In this document: one piece after another, positions 43,100 through 54,779 of the stretch
Numbering within the stretch: the first letter of the stretch is position 1
How the letters are laid out: every line of letters begins with the position of its first letter
Assembly: GCA_964036045.1 (NCBI GenBank)
Contig: OZ038380.1
Location: 11,072,713-11,136,712 of the forward strand
Length of the DNA stretch: 64,000 bases
Source of the DNA: Eutreptiella sp. 'Long Island Sound 2002'
Lineage: Eukaryota; Euglenozoa; Euglenophyceae; Eutreptiales; Eutreptiaceae
Direction: 5' to 3'
Notes under the pieces: generated by a model
What the model was told of the DNA's origin: nothing
Seen by the model: the letters and a program-made list of their open reading frames with translations, nothing else
The model's database searches: none
Translations under genes and position numbers: made by a program

Positions 43100-43225
43100 G
43101 GATCATTTTGCTAGGCAGTGGAGGGGGGGGGGGGGGGGGGGTTATGGGGTAGGTGGTCCGTGATCCGCGGATCATTCTACGGGGGGGGAGTTGGACCCCC
43201 GCGGATCAGTGATCCGCGGACTACC
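43100..43225. repeat. Poly-G run with gatccgcggatc palindromes
   Basis: A run of about 20 G's at 43121-43140 is followed by gtccgtgatccgcggatcat (43158-43177) and an inverted partner near 43199-43220 (cgcggatcagtgatccgcgg). The short inverted copies could form a small cruciform. Confidence 0.6.
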
Positions 43226-45612
43226 CAGTGCACCATGCACCCACGTGCCCCAACCTCGCGACCTTGAACGAGAGGGGAGCCACTCCATTGTAGCACCACA
43301 AGACAACCCTCAGATAGTAAGACCCCCCGCTTTGGTTTTGTGCACATCCGCTTGTATGATATTGCTGGAATATTATATGCACCTTATGCACCCTAGTGCT
43401 ACACCAAGTGTGCCTGCAAGTGTGATAATGTACCCACCCATATCACGGGGGATGTATGTTGAATGCACGAATGAGCATGAAGGCAATTTCCATGGCAATC
43501 TTGATGTGTGTTGTGGCGCCGTGCAATTTGCCCTTGTGTTGATTTTCCATTTGGTGCAGCAACGTAATGGAAATCGCGCGACGTCACGTTGAATTCGACA
43601 TCGCTTCATGCAAAAGCGACATCAATCCCTACACCTTATGACAGTATTGTTACATTAAATAGCCGTGTCTACTACCGAAGCATTGATGGCTTGACTGCGA
43701 CACAAGATCAACAATTAGACTCCAGGAAGTACATACCACACATCCCAACAGCGGGCCACTTGGATGGGCCCTCACACTGCTTTGGCAATTTGCTATGCAC
43801 CAACCACACTTTATTGAGGTCGTGTCCATGGATCGAGTTTGTGGATCGAGTGGACCAAGCTAGACTCGTGGAAATGTTTCCAAATCCCTCGAGACATGAT
43901 TCCAAAGTCCGTCCACAATTTTTGGTGCCTATTTTATGAAACGAACCGAAACCGCACACTGGGACTCGGACTCACAAGAGGTGAGAGCCAGAAAGGGTAG
44001 AGACGAGTGAATCAAAGCATCTTGAGGTGCGTATAGGTCCGAAAGAAAAGTTAATGGGATGACCTTCCTTGATGCGCACAGTGCACGATGTTTGTCTTAC
44101 TCGGCCTTTTGGGATTGAATCCCTAAATCGTGAATCAATTGAACATGGCTAGGAAAACTGGTCACCCTCAATTCAATTTCCTCAACTTCAATGATGTGAT
44201 GTGTCCGCGTTCCGCGTTTGCCCAAACCCTATTGCAAGGGGCTCAAGTTGTTGGTGCTTTGCTGTGCTTTGTGAGTTAGTTAGGTGAGATGTTTGCCAGC
44301 AGGGAGTAGCTTGGTGGTCACCAGAGCAACGATAAGAGGGAATTCCGGAGAAAACCAACACCATGAAGTGGGCGGTCATTCTTGACAGTTGGAAACTTCC
44401 CTTTGGTTAAGTTTACCTTAATACGTAGTACTTAGGAACCCCCATTTGAGGAAGCGATTTTGCTCAATGTTTTTCCACTTGCTCTAGAACATCCGCATTT
44501 CCCTCCATGCACGACTGCATTATCGAGATAATTTCTTGGTCGTGCTTGACCCCACGCACACCAAACAGAACACACCACCATAGTGCAAAAATATTTGGCA
44601 CAGAAGTAGTTGACGAGGGCTCAAGTGTGTTACTGAATTTTCTTGAGAGCACCCAATGCAGGGGGCTCAGCACGAATTTTTTGAAACTGAACAAATGTGT
44701 TAAGATCGAATCGTAGTGTGGCATGTGGAGATAGAGTCCAAAAAATACTGCGGTTTTCTTTCCCTGTGTCGTTTTGTCACCGTCGTAGTTAATAACCACC
44801 GTAGTTACCAAGTTAGTAGCATATCGGAGCGAAGTCACGTTGTCGTTCATCGAAAGCAGGCGTGCCATTTCACTCAAATGCCCCATAATTATCTACAAAG
44901 CTTGGCATGTGTTCACAACAAAATTGCCGGATGTCTTTAGCCAAGCACTCGACGCATGCTCCGTTCCCTCATCCCTAACTTGGTGAAAAAGGGTGAACAC
45001 CACTACCTTCTTGTACCTTGCAAGCGGTGGTGTACAATATCAAAATGAAATGGGAGGCCACATGGATTAGTGTGGTGCTAGGGTGCATACGGTACCATGG
45101 CTGGGGGGACTCCCAGGTGACGGCACTTTGGTCCCGGTGGACATGTGGTCACCAAGCTGCCCCAATGTTCTGCGGTCAATGGTCCCTGCTTGGCTCCCCG
45201 TAGCCGTGGAGAGCAACCTTACAGTGCCAGGTTGTGGTTTTTAATGACTACCACCGGCAGTGGTGTTGGCCGCCACGCTTGCGGCCAAAACATGCCCCCT
45301 AGTGGCACCAGAAGAAATGGTATGCCAAGGAGCATAGTGGGCAGAGCAGGGAGAGCATTCCGCACAATCTCTCATCATAGACCATCTCAAGGTGAAGAGT
45401 TCCTGCGAAAACCGCTGCCAAACAAACAGCACCTGGTGCACTCTGTGTAAGATCTTTTCAACACGTCGGCAGGTGCTTGGTTGGATCAACAAATCATGAA
45501 GCTGTCACGCAATTAGCAGTGTTTACTAAGTGCCTTGGATGTGTGGTTTGCAAAGAAATTTCTTGCATTTCTTGCTCGTCGCAGGGTTTATTTCTCTCCG
45601 CTAATCGGACGC
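43226..45612. other. No gene recognised
   Basis: ORFs 43191-43592, 43589-43939 (plus) and 44464-44886 (minus) are isolated, AT-richer than the confident genes, and without recognised domains. Confidence 0.4.
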
Positions 45613-45819
45613 ATGCCCCCTAAACCCCCGGGCCTCGATCCCACGAGCCCTGGCGTCGCAAATCAGAACAGTGGCTCCGATGACATTGTGTCGCCCGAGG
45701 GCAAGCACCTGCAGCATCTCCTCCAAGACCACAGTGCAGATGGCAGTGGAGAAGAATTGGGCCGGGCCGTGACGGATTCTGCACTGCAGTATGTTCTCCC
45801 ACTCTGCCCCGATACCCAA
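45613..45819 (+). CDS. Candidate first coding exon of the large membrane hydrolase gene
   Basis: From the ATG at 45613 the frame reads a Pro/Gly/Ser/Asp-rich hydrophilic N-terminus (MPPKPPGLDPTSPG...) ending before gtagtgg at 45820, which gives a phase-0 exon of 69 codons. It is compatible with the phase-0 exons downstream, but a 2.5-kb gap follows and the donor site is not strong. An alternative donor at 45851 would give another phase. The minus strand is also open here. Weak evidence. Confidence 0.25.
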
Positions 45820-48325
45820 GTAGTGGCAGTATTGTTGGAGGACTCCGCAGGTTTATTTTGGTTTTTTTTTCCCTTTGCTCATTGAACCAGTGATTGAATG
45901 TCGCAAAGTAACGGGAAAATAAGGGTGAACAAAGCGGATCCGGGTACCTGCTGCCGCAAGTGAATCCGGAAGTATTGCACTGAAATAGTCTTCGGTGATG
46001 TTGCTATTTTTAATTAGAACTAGAGACGTGCGCTCTGCATTGTTCTCCGCATCTTTCTTCGATCGTGGCAGCTGTGTCGCGCCCTTGGGGGTGCTCACTG
46101 CCCGCGACCGCCCATGACCGCGAGTATGTAAACGGAAACATACCCCAGGAGTGAATGTTATTGGACCGCACTGCCCTTTATGGGCAAGGCACACGATGCG
46201 GATGGGCTTAGCTCGCGCTACTTGATGCGCCGTTCTGGGCTAAAGAGGAACATCTGCTAGGAGACCCCTTGGTGCTATGAAGTACAATTGTGCTCATTGC
46301 TTTGTCTTTTGCAAGACCTGCTTTTGTTGCTCAAGGTCATTTGTCTCCGTCACGAGTGGGGGAGGAAAAGAGTTTTGTGGGGCTTTTGGAATCTTGACCT
46401 CGCTGCGCCCCGTGGCCGCCCGGCTGATCTGGGGGGTCGTGACTCTTAGTCAAGCCAAATAGTCAAGCCGAAGTTGCCGAAGCAAGTCTTTTGGCTAGGT
46501 TAGACTAGAACCCGGTTGCAGCCAGCGGTTGAACCCGGTGCCACAGGGCTTCCTATGGGCTTGTATGTGCTTGTTTTGTGTGTCGCCGAATGATGTTCTC
46601 CGCGGCCGACAAATTATCGCGGTGATTCAGCGGACGTGCTCAAGGAAGATGTGCTCGATTTGTGGCTTTTGCCAAAAAAATGTCCAAAAATTTTTACGAC
46701 CTTCTTCATTCATGCTTTTCCATGCTATTTGCCATATCCACCTAATGCGGTGTGGGCACAAGACGTTTGATGTGGAAGGGCACCTTCGCACGTTGGACAG
46801 CATTTACATTCTTGTAGTGCAGCAGGGGTGCATAGGAGGGGGGAGGGTGATTTCACATGGGGCAGTCTTCGTGGCACATTTCGCACAGGCTGCAAGGTGA
46901 AACGTTGTTCAAAGTTCCGTACAGGTGACCATTGTAGATCGTCTCAGAAAATCGATCTTGAATGTTTTGGTTCTTCCGCCCCTCTGTCCTCCATGCTTCC
47001 GTTGCTGCGCCTGTTCGACACCATAAGTCTGTATTCCCCACCGAATCCTGCAACCACTTCCTGCAGTGTCCTACACCCAAACACCTCTCCTCCCGCACCA
47101 ATGCACCTGCCCTCGCACACCCGCACACCTCTGCACTGGCACTCAACGCTTGCATGCCCACGTGCCACCCTCAGGTACTATCCCAGTAATACAGGGCTGC
47201 TCGAGCCCGAACTCAAACAAGGCCCCCCTTCAGAAGACGAGGCCGCCATAGCCGACTCAATTGCACCAGCGAATCCAGAACCCGCAAGTTGCAGGCACTC
47301 TCTCGGCGCAGCCATGCACACACTTGGCCCCTGCCACGACAACGGCCACCGGCGGACCAATTCCTATGGCGCAGTCCCGCCGGCGACGGGCTACGATAGC
47401 ATTCTGTCGCGCATCTCTTCGGTACCTTTCCCCTCTTTCTCTCCTTCTCTGAATTCCACACCGAGCATGGGTGGTGGTGAAGTGGTCGCCAAGCTGCATT
47501 TCGTGGCGCTTGGGTGTTCGCAGAACGTTTTGTGCTGGCCTGGAGAGGCAGCGGGACAAAGGCTGCAGGAGCTTCCCCGTGGGATGCACCATCGTACATT
47601 ATCTCCGTACATCGTGTAGCAGAAGGAGATGGAGGGCTTGGGGTCGGGTCCCGGATTCAGGTTGAACAGGGCGCAGTGGCGCAGGGCGCGCGCATGGCCG
47701 AGGAGCCAGCCATGGAAGTGCTCAGTGGCCGTCACAACGCGATGACGACGCACTGAGGGGGATAGCGAGGTGCTTTGTGCAGTGGTGGTGGCGGGGGACT
47801 TGTGGTGCGAGGGTTTCCTCTGGCCTCCGGGAGAAGTGGGCAGCATCACGCTGTGCACGCTACGAACGCCCTCGCCTGTACGCCTGCACGTGGGCGGTTG
47901 TTGGATGGCTGCAAGCTGCGGGACAGCAGCCTGCAGACAGTTGTGCTGCCGTACGTCATGTAGTATCTGCTCTGGCACCCGTAGCAGTGAGGGTTCTGAG
48001 CCCCCACAGTGAAATGGGGGAATCGTTCTATGCATCTTACGGTTCTTCCTCCATTTTTGTGTTGTGTGCTGTGGAATGAGTGCGTGTGGCCGAGTGCTAC
48101 GAGCCCGCATTGTCGTGTTGGTGATAGTACCGGTGTTGGTGTTGGTGTTGGTGCCGGTTTTGGATGTTTCGGCATTGGGGGAATGGTTCGTGTTCGCGTT
48201 TGCCGTGTGGTGTTGGTGTTCTGGCATTCTGGCGTTTTGTTAGGGTCATTGTCGGTGTTGGTGTTGCTCTTGGTGCTGATCTGAGTCCCGAATCCCAGCC
48301 CCGAATCGTCAATGTGTCTCTGCAG
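45820..48325. other. Unassigned; several open frames on both strands
   Basis: The plus frame 46828-47619 contains a coding-looking stretch at about 47175-47421 (SEDEAAIADSIAPANPEPAS), ending at a possible donor gtacct (47422). The minus strand is open for 278 and 299 codons (47391-48227, 47846-48745). ccgtac.tc.tgtag occurs near 47607-47621 and 47950-47964, and upstream words (gaacagggcgcagtgg / gaacagagcacgaggg at 47662 and 48530) also resemble each other, hinting at an old internal duplication. 48120-48170 is a (gtgttg)n low-complexity run. Confidence 0.3.
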
Positions 48326-48502
48326 GTGGCCTCCACTCTCCCTGTTCCTGGCCTCCAGAGGCACGCAACAGAAACGTCCGCACCCCTGAATGACACGGAG
48401 GCCGTCAGGGTCGATGGTATCGAAATGGTCACCCTTCATCCCACCGCGGGTGAAGTAGGAGCATCTGAAGCCACGGCGAACGGAGATCTGGAGAACTGTC
48501 AG
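48326..48502 (+). CDS. Probable exon: hydrophilic N-terminal segment of the membrane hydrolase gene
   Basis: 59 codons, phase 0 at both ends, bounded by a tgtctctgcag acceptor and a very good donor (cag/gtgtaagt at 48503). The residues are mostly hydrophilic and acidic, with LNDTEAVRVDGIEMVTLHPT in the middle. No domain recognised. Assigned to the downstream gene by strand, phase and splice quality only; it could belong to another gene. Confidence 0.4.
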
Positions 48503-49965
48503 GTGTAAGTCCAGGGTCAGTGCGGTGGAACAGAGCACGAGGGTCCTGTTTGGCATACGAATGCCCTGCGCAACCCACCATGTTTTGAAGGAGAGTCTGC
48601 ACTGCGTGCGGGTACCGCAGTAGCGACAAGCCTCCCCACGAAAATTGAAAACTGTGTCAGAGATCGCGGATGTTAGGCCGGAAATGGCGATTCTTTTCTG
48701 GAAATTCGCAAAACCTGCGACAACGCCTGCTTCTGGTGGCGGCAATTCCCGCTGGGTAGTATCCGAGAAATCCGACGTCCTACCACTCTACGTGCTGGTT
48801 CCAAAAAGGGTGGTGCCAGCCTGTGCTTGCGTCTCTGCGCCACATGCGCACTCCGTGCACGGTGCCAATGTGCTCCCATGATACTGTAAGCTGTTTTGGG
48901 ACGTTGCATTGTCGTCCTCCGCTGTATTGCACTCATGGACTCTGCGTTGTTTGGATCCGTTTGGCTCCTTTGTTGATCACCTATGCCTACCCCCCTCCTG
49001 TTGTTTGGCAAGCATTGAGCTCCATTCTGTACACCTGGTCCTGCATGAGCTCAAGGGCCACCCCGTTGGACCCCGCTTTTCCTGCGCTTTCCCCGTGTTG
49101 GGACAAGGAGGGGGGCGGTAGCGATCAGGCAAGGGCGTCTGGGCCCCTGACCACCGCCATAGGCTGCGACCCAGCCGTCTCTCATTGTAAAGGCCTCTCC
49201 CTCTGGTGTTCGTGTCTGGGTTGTGTTAAGGGCAGGATTGCCTGGACTTTGTGCGCACCGCACGCAGGATACTTGACACAGGCGTAAAGCGTGCGACGTA
49301 TCGGGTGCACTTGTGTATAGCCATCGAGGGTGCCTCACGCGCGGTGCGCACGGGGCGACTGAGGCCCGGTTGGCGTAGAACGCCGGTGCCAATGAATGTT
49401 CTCCAAGCACGCTCAAGGGGCCTTAGCGGTACAAATGGACGGCCAACTGTTGTGTTTTGCGTAGAGATAACAATGAGGTCATTGGAGTGGAGCGGACCGT
49501 TGTTGTACGCCAACCCCCCAGGCCACCACGTCCCTGCCTGAAAAGCTTGTGTGGTACACCGGTCAGTGACATGTGTACCTCAGCGCGCGGTGCGACTGAG
49601 GCAACCTCTTCGACCAATTATTTTTGGAACGTGCGTGTAGTGGTGTGCTCCTTCTCTTGGGTTGCCAATTCGCAACTCCTTCGAGCCCTAGGCTTGGCTC
49701 TGGGACTTCCAAGCACCGTTGATTGGGGAGTCGACGCATTCCTACTCCCTCAGTGTGGGAGACGGCACCCAGGTCCAGAGGTTCCATGCACACTTCGGTT
49801 CTCTGCATCACAGTCCCTCCCTTCTCCACCTCCACAACCCTCCTGCCTCCACCTGATCCACCGCCCTGCACACGCCTCCGCATCCCTCAACACGCTTCCA
49901 CATCCGTCACTGGCCTCACTGATCCTCCAAACCCCTCCTCAGAGCTTCTATCCCCGACTGCTCAG

Positions 49966-50031
49966 GTGGACATAGAGAAAACCTTCGAGCACATGCAGCT
50001 GCGGAAGGTACAGCGACGGCAGGGAGGCAAG
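49966..50031 (+). CDS. Probable small exon: basic juxtamembrane segment
   Basis: 22 codons (VDIEKTFEHMQLRKVQRRQG and two more), phase 0 at both ends, with acceptor ccgactgctcag and donor gtgtgcc at 50032. An earlier donor (gtacag at 50008) would give 14 codons, also phase 0. The Arg/Lys-rich end would join directly to the exon at 51726, placing positive charges on the cytosolic side of the first transmembrane helix. Confidence 0.4.
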
Positions 50032-50925
50032 GTGTGCCCCAGCAGCCCACTCTTGGGGAAGTGTGCATGACGGAAGCTGCAGTGAAACTGACAGCAGTGG
50101 CAGTGTAACTCATGGAAGCTGCCGTGTGGCTGACAGAAGTTGCAGTTTAAGTGACAGAAGCTGCCGTATGACTGACCTAATTTGCAGTTAACTCACGAGG
50201 GCTGCTGGGACCATCCATTTCGGAGGCGATTAATGGAATGGAGCGTTGGCTGGGCGCCGTGGCCGGTAGAGCTGTACCACCGGCCTGCTGGCCCCAGGCC
50301 CGGTCACAGGCGGTGTGTGGTGGCATGTGCTGACGCACAGTGGTGCGTGTGGTGTGGGGGGGGCATGTGCGGTGTGCCCTGGTCTATGCAGTGTTCCCTT
50401 CCTGCCTCTACCTCGACCCTCCACGCAGTATTGTGGGCTGGTGGTGTGAGGGTGTTGACTGGTGAGCGTGCGGTGGTGTGAGCAGTGTGCGGTGGCGTGT
50501 GCGGTCTGCTACGCTGCACACAGCACGGCACACCACATCCACACCAACGGTCGGCCAGCGCCCAACCGCCCGAATGTGATTGAGTGGTTGGTCACCCTTC
50601 GCCGCCCCTCTTTTTTTTCGCGGGGGGGGGGGGGGGGGGGCGCCCTGAATGGGTGCTTTGTGCCCCGATTTGTGGGATTTTTTGCATCCAGCAATAAAGC
50701 AGTGTTCGCAGTGTGAGTATGAGATTGTTCTTGTGCGGCCCAGCTCTTTTGACCACCTTGGAAGTGTTTTGTGGTGGTGGATCCCAAAGGTCACCGCAAA
50801 AGATCTTATACTTTCTGTCCACACTTCAGTTGCACACCACCATCCCAAGTTGCTAACACCTGACACGCAGCCCATACTACAAGGGGTAGGGACGGCACAC
50901 CCCGCCTGACATGACTTTGTTTGCT

Positions 50926-50976
<51 letters not shown>

Positions 50977-51148
50977 ATTTAAAAATGCCTTTGTTTTGAC
51001 AATGCACCTGACGAGAATCGAGCACTCAGCGCCTTTCTAAAAGTGCCTGTTTCTCGCGTCTATCATATGTGTGTGTGTGTGTGTGTGTGTCCTCATTATC
51101 TCTATCCAAATGGGGCGTTCTTACGGCCATGGTTCTGGTTTGCCTCAC

Positions 51149-51194
<46 letters not shown>

Positions 51195-51725
51195 TGTGAG
51201 CGTTTGTGTGCGTGTGTGTGTGCACGCAAATCGGCTTTGCTGTTTCATGGTACCGGATGGAATGATGTCAGATGGCAACAAGCATTGTGCTACAGTCATA
51301 AAACCAGCTCTTCAGGGGACGGCTGCGTCGAACAAGGTCAGTCTTCTGGAGGTACCGTCCACACTACAGTAACTACCTGTTAGCAAGGAAGTGGAAATTG
51401 GCGGCAGCAACCAAGTTTCTCACAAGAAGGTTGCACAGCTCTCTTGGCGTATGGGTGTTTGAAGTGCAGTGGGTTCCGTAGCATTCAGGGGTTTTGCGTG
51501 CATGGACCACAACGGTCATTTTGTTGCTTCGAACAGGTTTCTTGTTTGCGCGTATTCACTGTTATTTGCCTGCCGGCCGGACAAGCCCGACCAGAAAATG
51601 GTGCTCATCGCTGTGCCGCAGGTGTATGCTGGCTTCCCGTTATGTGGACAACTCTTCTGCTTGGATGACCGCTTCCAAACCTCTTGCCCTCCCTGCTGTT
51701 TGACCCGCATCTCTGTGTTGTGTAG
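50032..51725. other. Presumed intron; gt microsatellites and poly-G
   Basis: Contains tandem tg-rich words at 50100-50180 (gaagctgc.gt...tgacagaa), a poly-G run at 50622-50640 and (GT)n arrays at 50932-50977, about 51067-51090 and about 51152-51191, plus a gtgtgcgtg-rich stretch to 51226. ORFs over these arrays are artefacts. Confidence 0.6.
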
Positions 51726-51905
51726 GTTCGCCAGAGCAGCAAAATGCGGTCCTTTTGGTTTGTGGCTTTCTTCTCGCTGTTCCTGGGCTGCGGCGTGTTG
51801 TCCTGGCGCAACAGCGGCGGCAGCCGCTACAATCTGGAGCTCTCAGTATACAATCCAATCGCGGTGCGCCCCACCACCACCATGCCCTCTTGTGGGAGGG
51901 ACAAG
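51726..51905 (+). CDS. Probable exon: first transmembrane helix and lumenal segment
   Basis: 60 codons, phase 0, after a good acceptor (tctctgtgttgtgtag). The sequence runs VRQSSKMR, then a strongly hydrophobic helix (SFWFVAFFSLFLGCGVLSW), then a polar stretch containing RYNLELSVYNPIA. By the positive-inside rule the basic side is cytosolic. The donor used may be gtgctac at 51906 or gtgcgcc at 51865, both phase 0; the latter resembles the other donors of this gene better and would shorten the exon to 51864. The ATG at 51744 could also be a start codon, making this a first exon with a signal anchor. Confidence 0.5.
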
Positions 51906-54464
51906 GTGCTACGGCATATTGGGCGGAATACGAAGGCAAGAGGGGGGAGGGTCTGTGGGGCTCCGAGAGGTACGGAGGGGAATGAGGGGGGGGCTTCAGG
52001 GGAGAGTTTGGGGCAGGGAGCAGGGCAGGTGAGGGCACGTGACATCCCAACGGCCCGACCTCGGGAGTGGAGGGTGTGCAGGACTGGGCAGGTATGCGAT
52101 AGAGGGGGAATGCTGTCCAGGTAGAGAGGCAGGGGTAGAAGGTGGAAGGCAGGGGTAGAACACCTGGGGGATCTCCAGCGCACCAATGTGGGTACCATCG
52201 GCTCGCAGGGTCGTTGTTGCTGCTGCTCCGCCGGGGGGGTCGATCTCAGAGACCTCCGGGGGGATGTCATCTGCTATGGCACCTGAACCGCGTGGCCGCT
52301 CTGCACGCTGTCCAACGGACGGAGTCATGTGCAGTGCCCTCGGGGCAGTCCCCTGCGAAACGAAACTCCGTGAGCATCTTCCCTGCCGTTGGCCCTGACC
52401 ACCAGTGCTGGCCTTCCACACGGTTCCAAGGCCCCTGTAACCCGGTTCCCTGGCCTGTCTCCCTATCCCATGTCCCGTATCCCCCCCCCCCTTTCCCTCG
52501 CCCTGTTCTCCCTGCATCCCTGGCCTTGTCGGCCCTGTTGCAACACCCCGATTGGCAGGCTGGGGATGGGTGGCAGTGAATTGCAATATCCTTGTGGGAT
52601 GAGTGTTGCCCCTCCCCCTCCCCCGCGTTCCCCCCCCTCCTCCGGTTCGCCCACACCTTCGCTTAGCTCACCTCAATTAGCCCCCCCCCCCCCCCCCGGG
52701 GAAGTGGCACCAGTATAAAGACCCTCAGGATCGCCGCTCGCCCGCGCACCTGCTGGGTGACGCCCCCGGAACAGGCGCGCGCGCTGTTCCCGTGAGGCCA
52801 CATGGACAGCCGGCGCCGGACGAGAGCTGACCGGGGCCCCAGTGCAGTCGGCTACGAAGAGGCACAGGCGCAACAGGAGGCGGGGCGGTGGGCTGGTGCG
52901 CCCGTGGGCGCGACAGTGACAGGGCCTTCCCCCGGCTGAGCTGTCGGTGTGGCTGTTGCGTGAGCCGCCGTAGATGGCTGATGGGGGCCCGGTGCGGGCA
53001 GAGACTGGTGCAGGTGGGGCTGACTGCCGCGCATGGATGCTGCTGCAGGCTGGTCCTGGGCTCACACCAGCGGAAACTGCAAAGTTTTTTTTGGAAACAC
53101 GTGTTCAAGAGCAAACTGCATCATCCCCGGGTCAGTGATGCCCCCCGGGCTCCCCCCCAGGCTCTCAGGGCCGCCGTGGGGTCTGCAGCCAAGGGCAAGA
53201 AGCGCCAGCGGGAACTACTGCAGCCAGAGACTGGCGGGGGAGGACGCCGTGGCTCGGTCATATCCTTCTTTGTGCTTCCTGGCCTGAGAGCTCTGGCGTT
53301 GATGGGATGACGCAGGGGCCACGGGTCTGGCACTTTCCAAAACCAGAGCCCCCCCCCCCCCCACCAAAGTTTTTGCAGCGGGGGAAAAGGGAGATTTACT
53401 GAAGGACCAATTTCTTTGGGGTGTTTTTTGGGGTACATAAACGTTTGGGTCCCAGACCCCCCCCCCCCCCCCCACCCCCCCCCCCACACACACAACACCC
53501 ACGCCCCCTTCAAGCACAGGCCTGCTGGGCGACAGACAGGGCTCAGGATGGGCCAGCCGTGGGTCTCATGAGGGATTCCCTGGAGGGTCATTGCGGGGGT
53601 CATGAGGAAAGGGGTCATCCGAGGGGCCGGTGCAGGCCCAGTGTTGCTGAGGGGCGTGGAAGGGGTGGGGGGGGGGCACAGGGCATTTGGTGCCCTCAAA
53701 GGTTTGTCCCCCCCGCCCTTTCGATGACCCCGTTACCAATGCCCAGCCCTGATCCCCCGCCCTCCCAGTCCGGCCTGTCCTCTCCCCAACGTCTGCAGCC
53801 CATGCACCCCCAAATCCTCCCACTGTCCCCAGTCCTGTCACCCCCCCCTCAATGCCAGCCCCCCCCCCTCCCCCATGCCGCCCCGACCGTCTGTGGACGA
53901 GAATGCGGACAAACCCCTCCCGACAACCCCATACCCAAACCAGTGTGTACACCCGGAAGTACCAACCCGGCACACTTACTAAGCCTTGATGGCAAGCCAC
54001 CCCCTTCCCACCCTCGATTCCCGTCACTGTCCCGCCAGCATTCCCCCCCCCTGCCCCAACCCTTCCCTGCCCCCCCCCCCCCCCCCCGCCGTGTGTGCGG
54101 AGCATGACCGGCGCCGGTGTGTGTGTGGGGGGGGCGCCAAGGGACAGCAGCAGCCCTTGTAAGCAGCGCGATGGCTGTCCCAATGTCACCCACCAAAAAT
54201 CGTTTCCCCGCTGTTTGGGGTAGCCGAGTGCGCTGCCCACCTCTCGCAGTTTTATTTTGCACCCGCCCCCTCCGCCCCCAACCCAACAGGTGAGCACCCA
54301 CGCCCCCCATCCGCAAGTGGAGGAGCCCCCCCTCAAAAGGCGCACACGTGTGCCCCCCCGGAAGTACCAACCGCCATAGTCCTTCAAGTCTTTCTGGCAA
54401 CCCCCCTCCCCCCTACACCCATCTTCCACGCCTGCGTCTGCCCCCCCCCCCCCTCTTGGCGCAG
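51906..54464. other. Presumed intron(s) with possible unresolved exons
   Basis: On the minus strand 52164-52352 looks like a 63-codon phase-0 exon (acceptor tttcgcag, donor gtgttc) encoding a stretch with ADDIPPEVSEIDPPGG and TLRADGTHIGALEIPQ. The plus strand over the same bases is also open, so its strand is unresolved. 52600-54460 is rich in C and G runs (52681-52697, 53349-53362, 53457-53485, 54071-54088), and long ORFs there are compositional. Confidence 0.4.
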
Positions 54465-54779
54465 GTTGCCGACTCCTGGGCGATCCTCCTCTTCGTCATC
54501 ATGACCATTCTCACGCTGTACATCGTCACCGTGGTCATGACGGTGGTGCGGGTGCTGCTGTTCTGGGCCGGCCTGTCGATGGTCGTGCTGGTGGTGCTCA
54601 GCGGCAAGCCCCTCACCTCCATCGCCCTCCTGGGAAACTCCTGCCCCTCCGACGCCCAGGCGGACCCCGACTTCTGCAAGGATCCGGCGTTCCCGTGCCA
54701 TGACATCCTCCCGGAGGCCCCCCTGACATGCCTCCCACCGCAGGACAACCGCCTGCAGCTCACCATTCTGTTCCTCCTC
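54465..54779 (+). CDS. Exon: transmembrane hairpin, Cys-rich loop, start of next helix
   Basis: Acceptor cctcttggcgcag ends at 54464. Residues 5-46 are continuously hydrophobic (SWAILLFVIMTILTLYIVTV onward), enough for two helices. There follows a loop with four Cys (SCPSD...DFCKD...FPCHD...LTC), probably lumenal and disulfide-bonded, then LQLTILFLL. Donor gtgatc at 54780 gives a clean helix when joined to the next exon. gtcctc at 54792 is an alternative that would leave a Glu in the membrane. A cag at 54741-54743 could mark a further intron, but the frame stays open through it. Confidence 0.7.

Noticed and set aside
41087-43114. Ser/Leu-rich and Arg/Glu-rich ORFs of 190-297 codons
   Set aside because: They are translations of (CT)n and (GT)n microsatellites.
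45601-45819. Histone-fold-like minus-strand ORF of 72 codons
   Set aside because: A hydrophobic stretch faintly recalls an H2A helix, but none of the histone signature residues line up.
47391-48745. Minus-strand gene of about 280-300 codons with repeated Cys/Trp blocks
   Set aside because: The repeats are weak, the frame includes a (gtgttg)n-derived Thr/Asn tract, and a plus-strand segment with better splice sites overlaps it. Kept only as unassigned.
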